From the NCBI RefSeq assembly GCF_963678635.1, contig NC_087068.1, forward strand, positions 33,491,436-33,555,435: DNA of 64,000 nucleotides. Direction: 5' to 3'. Origin of the DNA: Symsagittifera roscoffensis. Lineage: Eukaryota > Xenacoelomorpha > Acoela > Convolutidae. The stretch's first letter is position 1, and every line of letters starts with the position of its first letter. The translations under genes were made by a program, and so were the position numbers. Of the stretch, positions 54,665 through 64,000 are shown in pieces. Under the pieces are notes generated by a model, which had not been told where the DNA came from, did not search any database, and was given only the letters and a program-made list of their open reading frames with translations.

Positions 54665-55194
54665 TTGTTCCGACTTTCGGTACGAAAGTAACGGAATATT
54701 TGTGCTCGGGGTGGGGTTTTTTTTTCTTCAGACAAATTTCGACTTTTTAACTAGCCATTTTTGACGGAATTTTTCTACATCATTCGAAAGATATTGTTGT
54801 CTTGAGCTCAAATTTGAAAAGATTTTTCCCCTGTGATCATTTTTCGTAAAATTACAGGGGTTTAAAGATTGCCATTTTGGCCAACTTGGGACAATTAACG
54901 CGCGATATATTTCGCGCTATTAACGCGTAAGCCGAGAGTTAATCCGTCTTAGAAATCGTTCAAAATTAGTTAAAAGAAGCTTATGTGCCATAATTGATTG
55001 GTTACAAGGAGCGAAATCTATCCTTTTGTAATTTTGTAGGCGTGTGGGGGGATGATTTTCATAAAAAATTTCAAGTTTTAGAAAAAAAAATGATTTTGTT
55101 TTATTTCATTGAATTTTTTAATGTTTTTACTGCTCCATAAACCTTAAAAGGCAGTCGGAACATTCAGGGCTTTGCCCTGATACGAGCAGTCTTG
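54665..55194 (+). repeat. Helentron-like short element (HINE candidate), copy 1
   Basis: The 5' end has TGTTCCGACT within a hairpin-forming CTTTCGGTACGAAAG. The 3' part has the complementary AGTCGGAACA (55153-55162), followed by a subterminal hairpin CAGGGCTTTGCCCTG (55165-55179) and the end ATACGAGCAGTCTTG. Inverted repeats placed asymmetrically, with a hairpin outside the 3' one, are the signature of Helentron-type elements. Non-coding inside. An internal palindromic block with ACGCGCGATATATTTCGCGC lies near 54900. Confidence 0.55.
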
Positions 55195-55599
55195 TTTATA
55201 AATTAAAAATTGCATTGATGATGAGAAATAAATTTAACAAATTACGGAAAGCTGATATTCAAAACAACACAAAACACAAATGCCAAATCGATCGTAGTAT
55301 ATTTTACAAGGCGGGTGCCAAAGTCCAACTTTTGAAGATATTACTAGGCCTGGCCTAGGTCAAATCCATTAGTCTAATGAGAGCAGATGACAGAATCACA
55401 TCGACATGACCAAGCAAGGGACAATTTTCTTCAGTTGGAAGAATGATGGCAAAATCTACAGGATAATTAGCTTATATGAAGGAGGCCAATATCTCAATTA
55501 TACTTTTCATAATGTAAACGCGTGCTTTAATAGTGTTTTTGAATAATCTTCAAATCGCGCCGGCTCTTAAAGTTCCAAGTGATAGTGCGTGCTATAAAT

Positions 55600-56478
55600 C
55601 GGTTCAAGTTTTCATTTTATCTCTCTGAAGTTCGTTCTTTAATAAACCTTTTTGATGATTCAGAAGCACTTCTAGCTAATCTTGAGTCTCCTCCTAATGT
55701 TATGTTTAACAGAAGCATGATTCCTTGAAAATGACTGACTAAGTTTTTTAAAACTAACTGTTTATCCTTGCTTAATTGTAAAAACGCGGAAAACTTGCGC
55801 TGGCGGTACAATGGTTCAACTAGAACAAAATTTTTATCTAATTGAAAAACTTGCAGCGGAACTATGAGAAGCGGCTTCTTTGTTAATTGACTTCAAATGA
55901 AATGAAATCATAAAACTGGTTGTCTACTTGCCTTCACGCGCTGATAAAATGAAAATCACCGAAGAGATTTAGAAAGATTTAGAGAAGTTATCTAAATTTA
56001 AGTTACTTAAAATAATAGCTAGTGATTTGAATATGGATTTTCACAGAAATAATTAAATTGTTCGAAATAAACCCCAGCGTGAAATCATCAAATGGGTGTG
56101 AACTCTTGGAATATACCCCTTCTAGATTCAATTAAAAATCTTCATCTTTCATCGGTCAGTTCCGTATCCGCAATCTTTTTGACCCAGTTATAGAGATTTT
56201 TTTTCTACAGTGTATGCTTTTCTGATCATTATCCAATGCTCTTACATCACGATTTATCAAGAAAAGTCCCCTTAGTCGAAAAGTTTCCGGGGATATGTTG
56301 TTTTTCTACATTTAGAAAATGCTCAAAAGATTACCAATTCAAATTTAAAATAAAGCTAGCTCAATCAAGTCTTATTGATGAAGATAACAACATTGATGAA
56401 TCAGATGCTGTTTTTCAAAACTGTATCATTGAAACTCTTGATGATTTTGAACCATTTAGAGACAAGAGTAGTACATAA
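55600..56478 (+). pseudogene. LINE endonuclease remnant, second copy
   Basis: Tandem duplicate of the preceding region. It keeps about 30 bp lost from the first copy, which encode the SDHYPM block (about 56223-56240). The last part, 56236-56478, is open for 80 codons but is only the endonuclease end and linker. Confidence 0.55.
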
Positions 56479-56500
56479 ATTTCTGATATCCCTTAATTTA

Positions 56501-57030
56501 TTGTTCCGACTTTCAGTACGAAAGTAACGGAATATTTGTGCTCGGGGTGGGTTTTTTTTTTCTTCAGACAAATTTCGACTTTTTAACTAGCCATTTTTGA
56601 CGGAATTTTTTTACATCATTCGAAAGATATTGTTGTCTTGAGCTCAAATTTGAAAAGATATTTCCCCTGTGATCATTGTTCGTAAAGTTACAGGGGTTTA
56701 AAGATTGCCATTTTGGCCAACTTGGGACAATTAACGCGCGATATATTTCGCGCTATTAACGCGTAAGCCGAGAGTTAATCCGTCTTAGAAATCGTTCAAA
56801 ATTAGTTTAAAAGAAGCTTATGTGCCATAATTGATTGGTTACAAGGAGCGAAATCTATCCTTTTGTAATTTTGTAGGCGTGTGGGGGGATGATTTTCATA
56901 AAAAATTTCAAGTTTTAGAAAAAAATTGATTTTGTTTTATTTCATTGAATTTTTTAATGTTTTTACTGCTCCATAAACCTTAAAAGGCAGTCGGAACATT
57001 CAGGGCTTTGCCCTGATACGAGCAGTCTTG
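56501..57030 (+). repeat. Helentron-like short element, copy 2
   Basis: Second copy, carried by the second 1.82-kb unit. The termini are the same; the 5' hairpin has one change (CAGTACG). Confidence 0.55.
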
Positions 57031-57189
57031 TTTATAAATTAAAAATTGCATTGATGATGAGAAATAAATTTAACAAATTATGGAAAGCTGATATTCAAAA
57101 CAACACAAAACACTATCTTTTGCGGAGAGAAGAAAAGCCGAAAAGCAAGTAAGATAATGCCAGAAACATTAGTATTTCAATAAACGCAA

Positions 57190-58230
57190 TAAAAGAAATT
57201 GGAGACTAGAGACAAATTTTTCAGTTAATAAATTAACTAAATAGTAAAATGACCCAGTCGGACAGGTTGCGGTCTTGAAAAGGACAATTTTGATATAGCC
57301 AAGGTTTTTAATCAGCTTATCTCTACAGTTGGCCAAAATCTTGTGTTAGTGGTATACTGAGAACTGAATCAAGCTTTTCAGTTGATACTGTAGAGCGTTT
57401 AGTTACCCTTTTTAGATGTTTTTCTTGAAGTTGTAGAATTCATCAATAATTCGGAAGCTAAACATGTTACAGGACCTGATGGACTACGGAATTTGTTTTT
57501 GAATAGAAAAGTTTACATAGTAGTTCCCTATCGTACGTTTTTGATAAACCTCCTGTTTGAAGCTGGAAAGTTTCTGTTCTACTGAAAAAATTAGTGGCTT
57601 TTCCGCTTCATACACCTGGTAACAATTTATTATGAACATTTATAGACCTTCATCACTTCTAAATAGCTGTAGCTAAGCCTTTGAAAGAGCAAGGTACGCT
57701 CGATTTTTTTGGATATTTTGGAAATTTTAAATTGTTTTATGAGTTTGAAAGAAGTTTGCAAAGCAATATGGGTTTTTACAGAAGTTTGCAACCATAAGTG
57801 CGTTAGCTTAATTGACAGAAAAGTTAAGGTTTAATACAGGTAAACTTTTAAGTGTAGTTTTTCTTTTGATCTGAAGACAGCATTTAGTACACTTGATCAC
57901 AAGCTGCTTCCAGAAAAACTTGTTTTTTTTTGACATCAGAGGTGTTGCCCATCATTGGTTTGAAAGCTGTCTATGGGACATATGTCAATGGGTTGTTCTT
58001 AACACGGTTGTTTTTTAAGGGAACTCAATGAATGTAGGTGTTGCACAAGGATCGGATCTTGGTCCTCTTCTTTTTCTTGCATGATTTATCTTGGCCGTTT
58101 TCTTTTTCTTGCAACGATGTTTTATTCTGAGTAAATCAACGCATGCCTTACATATTTTCAAATCGATTTGACAACTATCAATCTTTGGTTAGAACGCATT
58201 AAACCAGCTCTGAATATAGATAAAATTTGT
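57190..58230 (+). pseudogene. LINE reverse transcriptase remnant
   Basis: Pieces typical of CR1/jockey RT appear in order: HVTGPDGLRNLFLNRK (about 57460-57510), FDLKTAFSTLDHKLL (about 57868-57912), and [17 protein letters not shown] (about 58030-58080). The [19 protein letters not shown] block recurs with fewer changes at about 58970, 59925 and 60880 because of the 950-bp tandem array. No YADD catalytic block is intact; the equivalent reads FFADF. Confidence 0.65.
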
Positions 58231-58265
58231 TGTTGTTAGCTTTAAAAGAATCGACATGCTTCTAA

Positions 58266-58800
58266 TTGTTCCGATTTTTGATACGAAAGTAACGGAATAT
58301 TTGTGCTCGGGGTGGGGTTTTTTTTCTTCAGACAAATTTCGACTTTTTAACTAGCCATTTTTGACGGATTTTTTTTAAAATATCCTTCGAAAGGTATTGT
58401 TGTCCTGAGCTACAATTTGAAAAGAAATTTCACCTGTGATCATTTTTCGTAAAATTATGGGGGTTTAAAGATTGCCATTTTGGCCAATTTGGGACAATTA
58501 ACGCGCGATATATTTCGCGCTATTAACGCGTAAGCGGAGAGTTAATCCGTCTTAGAAATCGTTCCAAATTGGTTTAACGAAGCTTATTTGCCATAATTGA
58601 TTTGTTACAAGTAGCGAAATCTATCCTTTTGTAGTTTATATGGCGTGTGGGGTATGATTTTTATAAAAAAATATCAAATTTTTGAAAAGAAAATTTTCCC
58701 TTTGTTTTATTATTTTTAATTTTTTAATGATTTTACTGCTCCATAAACCTTAATGGGCAGTCGGAACATTCAGGGCTTCGCCCTGATACGAGCAGTCTTG
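58266..58800 (+). repeat. Helentron-like short element, copy 3
   Basis: The 5' terminus reads TGTTCCGATT (one change). The 3' hairpin loop is TTC instead of TTT, with the stem unchanged. It lies in the first 950-bp unit, about 10 percent diverged from copies 1 and 2. Confidence 0.55.
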
Positions 58801-59216
58801 TTTAATATGCTAATTAACGAGAATAATTTTTTGTCCGGAAATTCATGTAAACGCCCCTGTGTAATTGTCGATAGTTAATTTAACTTCGCTGATCAAGTAA
58901 AAATCTTAAGATCAAAGTTTGTTGTTTTTTAATGGAACACGGTTGATTTTTAATGGAACTCAATGAATGTAGGTGTTCCACAAGGATCGGTTCTTGGCCC
59001 TCTTCTTTTTCTTGCATACTTGAATGATATGCCGAAAACGACGCAAATATTTCACTTTTTTGCCGATTTTTTATTTTGAGTAAATCGACGCATGCCTTAA
59101 CATATTTTCAAATCGATTTGACAACTATCAATCTTTGGTTAGAACGCATTAAACCAGCTCTGAATATAGATAAAATTTGTTGTTGTTAGCTTTAATAAGA
59201 ATCGACATGCTTCTAA

Positions 59217-59750
59217 TTGTTCCGACTTTCGATACGAAAGAAACGGAATATTTGTGCTCGGGGTGGTTTTTTTTTCTTCAGACAAATTTCGACTTTTTAA
59301 CTAGCCATTTTTGACGGAATTTTTATAAAATATCCTTTGAAAGGTATTGTTGTCCTGAGCTCAAATTTGAAAACAAATTTCACCTGTGATCATTTTTCGT
59401 AAAATTATGGGGGTTTAAAGATTGCCATTTTGGCCAATTTGGGACAATTAACGCGCGATATATTTCGCGCTATTAACGCGTAAGCGGAGAGTTAATCCGT
59501 CTTAGAAATCGTTCCAAATTGGTTTAACGAAGCTTATTTGCCATAATTGATTTGTTACAAGTAGCGAAATCTATCCTTTTGTAGTTTATATGGCGTGTGG
59601 GGTATGATTTTTATAAAAAAATATCAAATTTTTGAAAAGAAAATTTTCCCTTTGTTTTATTATTTTTAATTTTTTAATGATTTTACTGCTCCATAAACCT
59701 TAATGGGCAGTCGGAACATTCAGGGCTTCGCCCTGATACGAGCAGTCTTG
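59217..59750 (+). repeat. Helentron-like short element, copy 4
   Basis: In the second 950-bp unit, close to identical to copy 5 and closer to copy 3 than to copies 1 and 2. Confidence 0.55.
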
Positions 59751-60166
59751 CTTAATATGCTAATTAACGAGAATAATTTTTTGTCCGGAAATTCATGTAA
59801 ACGCCCCGGTGTAATTGTCGATAGTTAATTTAACTTCGCTGATCAAGTAAAAATCTTAAGATCAAAGTTTGTTGTTTTTTAATGGAACACGGTTGTTTTT
59901 TAATGGAACTCAATGAATGTAGGTGTTCCACAAGGATCGGTTCTTGGCCCTCTTCTTTTTCTTGCATACTTGAATGATATGCCGAAAACGACGCAAATAT
60001 TTCACTTTTTTGCCGATTTTTTATTTTGAGTAAATCGACGCATGCCTTAACATATTTTCAAATCGATTTGACAACTATCAATCTTTGGTTAGAACGCGTT
60101 AAACCAGCTCTGAATATAGATAAAATTTGTTGTTGTTAGCTTTAATAAGAATCGACATGCTTCTAA

Positions 60167-60702
60167 TTGTTCCGACTTTCGATACGAAAGAAACGGAATA
60201 TTTGTGCTCGGGGTGGTTTTTTTTTCTTCAGACAAATTTCGACTTTTTAACTAGCCATTTTTGACGGAATTTTTTATAAAATATCCTTTGAAAGGTATTG
60301 TTGTCCTGAGCTCAAATTTGAAAACAAATTTCACCTGTGATCATTTTTCGTAAAGTTATGGGGGTTTAAAGATTGCCATTTTGGCCAATTTGGGACAATT
60401 AACGCGCGATATATTTCGCGCTATTAACGCGTAAGCGGAGAGTTAATCCGTCATAGAAATCGTTCCAAATTGGTTTAACGAAGCTTATTTGCTATAATTG
60501 ATTTGTTACAAGTAGCGAAATCTATCCTTTTGTACTTTATATGGCGTGTGGGGGATGATTTTTATTAAAAAAATATCGAATTTTTGAAAAGAAAATTTTC
60601 ATTTTGTTTTATTATTTTTAATTTTTTAATGATATTACTGCTCCATAAACCTTAATGGGCAGTCGGAACATTCAGGGCTTTGCCCTGATACGAGCAGTCT
60701 TG
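60167..60702 (+). repeat. Helentron-like short element, copy 5
   Basis: In the third 950-bp unit. Ends CAGTCTTG at 60702 like the others. Confidence 0.55.
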
Positions 60703-60985
60703 TTTAATATGCTTATTAACGAGAATAATTTTTTTTCCAGAAATTCATGTAAACGCCCCGGTGTAATTGTCGATAGTTAATTTAACTTCGCTGATCAAGT
60801 AAAAATCTTAAGATCAAAGTTTGTTGTTTTTTAATGGAACACTGTTGTTTTTTAATGGAACTCAATGAATGTAGGTGTTTCACAAGGATCGGTTCTTGGC
60901 CCTCTTCTTTTTCTTGCATACTTGAATGATATGCCGAAAACGACGCAAATATTTCACTTTTTTGCCTATGTTTTATTTTGAGTAA

Positions 60986-61430
60986 ATCAACGTATGCCTT
61001 ACATATGTATTGCACCTCGGCGCTGGAGAGGTGCGATAGACCCGGGGCTGTAGTTCTCCGATCCATTTCTTGCTGAGCATTGAGCCTGAGTTTATACGCC
61101 AGGTGGCTTTCCAGCCCTTGATGCAAATTGCGGAAGCGTGCACCCATTTGACTTCGGGAATGTTCGGCCACTTCACGCAAACAAATGATCCTTTGTTGTC
61201 GATTTTGGTGCATGCCTCTGCAGGAAAGTCGGTGCTCGTGTGGTCGTTCCGGTGTGGCTTCCTTGTGCAGGACATCCCGTCGCGTGGTTCTGATAATGCG
61301 TCCTCGGCTGCGTGCTGTGTCACTGCTGGTCAATATCTGGTCGTCGGCTCGAGCAGAAGGAGGTCTACGTCGTGCGATCAGTGGGGGATGTCGTGATAAG
61401 CGCCAGTTCATTCACGAGTGGTTTCTAAAA
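60986..61430 (-). other. GC-rich island of unknown origin
   Basis: Base composition changes sharply to about 55 percent GC at 60990-61420 and back again. Both strands are open: minus 61411-60782 (209 codons) and 61323-60973 (116 codons), plus 61070-61396 (108 codons). The 116-codon minus frame has a W/C/H-containing stretch (GSFVCVKWPNIPEVKWVHAS) that faintly recalls a zinc-finger pattern. I do not recognise it; a captured gene fragment or part of another transposon is possible. Confidence 0.35.
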
Positions 61431-64000
61431 TCCCAGAGTGGCCCAGAGTGTTTTTTTTTAAATTATCTCTAATTCAGTAACTTTTTCGGCGTTGGTCAAA
61501 AAGAACTTTCTAATAGTGCTTAAGAGTTGTGGTATGATGCTTTAAACCGTTTGAAATAATCTTTTTTCGCTTTCGCGAAAATTAAAAATTTCACGTTTTG
61601 AGACGATCATCTAAGGTTCGAAAAATGAAAAATGTTGTTATTTGAAAATAATGGATTCTGGTTTTAAAAACGAGTTCCCCGTTGGGAATTACATTACTCT
61701 CTCTGGCAAAAACGCTGAAAACTTCTTTTTTGCTTTTATAATTTTCTTATTTGGTCGTTAAACCAAATTTGTTCAGATCTGTCTTAAATTCTGTCCGAAA
61801 TTTGTTCTTTCCGAAATTTGTTCAGATGTCTTAAAAATTCAGATCTGTCTTACTTTAGCTACAGTAGTTTAGGTCATATTAAGTCAGATGGAAAATTTGA
61901 ACTACTAAATTTCATTGTAAGCTGCCGCAATTTTTCAAGATTTGTTGTGAAAGATAATGAAATTGCTGAAACCAATTCGAAAAAAATTACGAAATTGCTG
62001 AAACTAATACGAAATTGCTGAAACTAATACGAAAAAAGACTTTTAAAAATTTTTTTTGCAAATCCCTTAGGGCCCAGAAGAAGAGCATTCGACTCGGAAT
62101 TATCCAAACAACTGAAATAAAAATTCGTTGTTGTTTTTAAGCCATCATGTCCAGTTTTGACTGAGCATTATAAATTCACCCACAGGGCGCATTGGTTTTG
62201 CGAAAGCGTTTTCAGCTGCCCTGCTATCCATTCAAAATTGCCGGAATGTGCGCATGCGCATAATAACACTGAAAATACTATCATAATATGCCAAGGTAGG
62301 GAGGGTGGGACGCAGACCCGACTGGCTAGTTTCTCCCCGTTTTCCATTTCTGTATCCACTAGAAAGTGTTGACAAGCACTCAACTACTATTAGAGTTTTT
62401 CTCCAGCTTCCCCTTCCTCCTCCTCAATTTCGTTCAAGCCAGCCACCGTATCGCTCGGCTTCCGTTGCTTAGCTCCATGTTCTTTTATCCGATGTTGTTG
62501 GAGAGAGTAGTAACTCCTTCTCACATGACGAGCAAACCTTTAATTGCTTGGAATCAGACACAAGTTGATGGAGCATGCTTCTTGGCCACATGATAGTTCG
62601 TTTATTGCTGATTGTAAGGGAAATACCTACAATCAGGACAAGAATTTACACCTTTAGAACAATTTTTCCGGTGGCGAGCTGCGTGCTGACGAACATACAT
62701 GTTTCCACAAACCCCAAATTTTACTTTCTCGTTTATTTTCAGCGACGGCATCTAAAAATGGGAGATTTCTCTAGTATCAAAATCAAGAAATTAGTACTTC
62801 AGACATCTTAAAGTGGGAGATTCGAAAATGTCCCAAAATTTTATTCAGAGATTTATAGTTACTTGAATTTTTGAGAAAAAAAAATGATTTTTTTCCCCAG
62901 TAGTTATACAATGCAGAGAACGATTGTTTTTGGTTTGAAAGAAAGTCTGAATATTTTTTTTGCTGTCGATTAAAAAAAATTAACCAAATACATTCCAAAT
63001 TAACCAACAGACTTAAACATTTTTAAAACTGATTTTTTATTTTGTTCCTATCCTTATTTGAAAAATTAGATTAAAATTACTTGAATTTCCTCGAGTTACT
63101 TCACAAGTAACACAAAAAAATCAACTGATTTTCTACTTATTGAAATAGACGTGGACCCTTACTTTTGTCAAAAATTTTTGGACGTTTTTGTTGTCCAAGT
63201 TAGAGTTTTCGATTAAGTAAAGGTCTATAAAGGGAAACTTACTCAATCAAAGAGATTACTTTTGAACCAAGTATTGAATATCCCAGCTGAAAAAACAATG
63301 TTGAACTACACCTGAAAGGAAAAATTTTTTATTTTTTTTAGAAAATTTGAAATCAAAAAAATATATCAAAGACTCTTTTATTCCTTACACGAAGCACAAA
63401 ATGATCAGAACTCCGCAGCAAAGTTCTTTGTTCCTTCTTTTAAAAGATTTTCAAAAATTCGAATCTCGAATGAATAGGTTTTGGCGTAAGGTTTTCAAAC
63501 GTTTGATTTGGAAATTTTTAGATTGCTCCAGAAATGTATCAACTTCGAGCTCTCCTCTCAAAGCTACATAAAATCGAAGAACTTGACTATCTCCTCAAAA
63601 ATCAGCTATTTCTCATGGATTAGATACAAAGAATTCAATCTAATTACTTTTGAATTAGCAAATTAGAAACTTACAGAGATGCAATTTTAACTACTTTTCT
63701 TTCTTTTTGTACTTATATCGGCAATATTTTTTATTTTTACAGCAAACAACTTATGGTCATTTATTTTTGCGATTGGTTCTATATATTCTTTAATTAATTG
63801 GAAGATTCAAGTCCTTACAAGGTAATCTTTTCTCTTATGGGATACGCCATAACATAAAAAAACCTTTTTATGATTGGAAAGGACCATGGTAAAAAAATTC
63901 CTAAGATGGAGTTTTGTTTTCGATCGGAGACTACTTTTACATAAAAATTGCATGAGAGGAAGCTGAAATCTAATTGGTCACGACAATTAAATAAGGAAAA
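61431..64000. other. AT-rich intron sequence without recognised features
   Basis: Only short chance ORFs (under 100 codons). There is a small triplicated stretch of ATTGCTGAAACTAATACGAAA type near 61960-62035. No UBA3 exon or RNA gene seen. Confidence 0.5.

Larger units (their letters stand above)
53461..57110 (+). repeat. Tandem duplication, period about 1.82 kb (2 units)
   Basis: Unit 1 is 53461-55274 and unit 2 is 55275-57110. Both begin CACAAATGCCAAA and end CAACACAAAA. Each contains the end of LINE ORF1, the endonuclease piece and one copy of the 530-bp repeat. Divergence is a few percent. Confidence 0.85.
52830..60985 (+). mobile_element. CR1/jockey-like LINE remnant expanded by internal repeats
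   Basis: ORF1, endonuclease and RT pieces occur in the right order on the + strand over 8 kb, more than the length of such an element, because two segments have been tandemly duplicated and five copies of a 530-bp repeat have been inserted. All coding parts are broken. Confidence 0.7.
57990..60985 (+). repeat. Tandem array, period about 950 bp (about 3 units)
   Basis: Full units are 58802-59751 and 59752-60703, with partial units before (57990-58801) and after (60704-60985). Each carries LINE RT sequence ([13 protein letters not shown] region) plus one 530-bp repeat. The two full units are almost identical. Confidence 0.85.
52707..64000 (+). other. UBA3: Next UBA3 intron, open at right edge (at least 11.3 kb)
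   Basis: Starts with GTTAGA. No sequence encoding the continuation of UBA3 was found on the + strand to the end of the window. Its content is the LINE/Helentron-like complex and AT-rich DNA described separately. Confidence 0.75.

Noticed and set aside
53461-60703. Possible CRISPR or satellite array
   Set aside because: Repeats are 0.5-1.8 kb and contain LINE sequence; there are no short repeats with unique spacers, and the context is animal genomic DNA.
60782-61411. 209-codon minus-strand ORF across the array/island boundary
   Set aside because: It spans two unrelated sequence blocks (the LINE array and the GC-rich island), so it cannot be an ancestral gene.

Overview
This window is AT-rich genomic DNA from an animal. 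The only host gene I recognise is UBA3, the catalytic subunit of the NEDD8-activating E1. Two of its exons lie on the + strand (37734-38030 and 52454-52706), with clean GT-AG junctions and a reading phase that joins. I cannot place the species beyond an invertebrate-like metazoan: CR1/jockey-type and RTE-type LINEs and large envelope-bearing Ty3-type retroelements fit many phyla. Almost everything else is mobile DNA, nested and rearranged, and much of it is inside UBA3 introns.

Region 1-15.8 kb is copy A of a very large Ty3/Gypsy-type retroelement, cut by the left window edge. In order it has Gag-Pol (one in-frame UGA near the integrase C-terminus), two tiny membrane ORFs, a 378-codon ORF with no AUG, an envelope-like glycoprotein ORF with a P(T/S)AP motif in its tail, an unrecognised 601-residue ORF, a small intron, a long 3' noncoding stretch and a 396-bp LTR. 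Adjacent ORFs are joined by ATGA or 13-nt overlaps, a polycistronic layout more like a virus than an ordinary Gypsy element.

Region 15.8-37.7 kb is an old antisense LINE (ORF1 with PHD-like finger at 35.0-35.8 kb, endonuclease at 15.9-17.0 kb). It is split by a second, badly degraded provirus of the copy A family (17.24-35.0 kb). That provirus supplies the 5' part of the element missing from copy A (several small ORFs before gag). It lost integrase and most of env in one deletion, and then had about 5.3 kb duplicated in tandem (units B and C share the same deletion junction and the same nonsense mutations).

Region 38.0-52.5 kb is one UBA3 intron of about 14.4 kb. It contains an antisense LTR element of a different family (38320-48454, LTR pair of 871 and 883 bp, 4-bp flanking repeat ACCT). 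This element has lost gag, protease and RT, but keeps a DD35E integrase, a TARG1/OARD1-like macro domain behind one stop codon, and a long unrecognised decayed ORF 3' of pol. A sense-strand RTE-type LINE remnant follows (48.8-50.95 kb).

Region 52.7-64 kb is the next UBA3 intron, still open at the right edge. It holds a sense-strand CR1/jockey-like LINE whose ORF1, endonuclease and RT pieces are interrupted by five copies of a roughly 530-bp repeat with asymmetric inverted termini and a subterminal hairpin, which I read as a Helentron-type non-autonomous element. Two tandem arrays (periods about 1.82 kb and 950 bp) both carry this repeat. A GC-rich island at 60.99-61.43 kb and 2.5 kb of featureless AT-rich sequence close the window.
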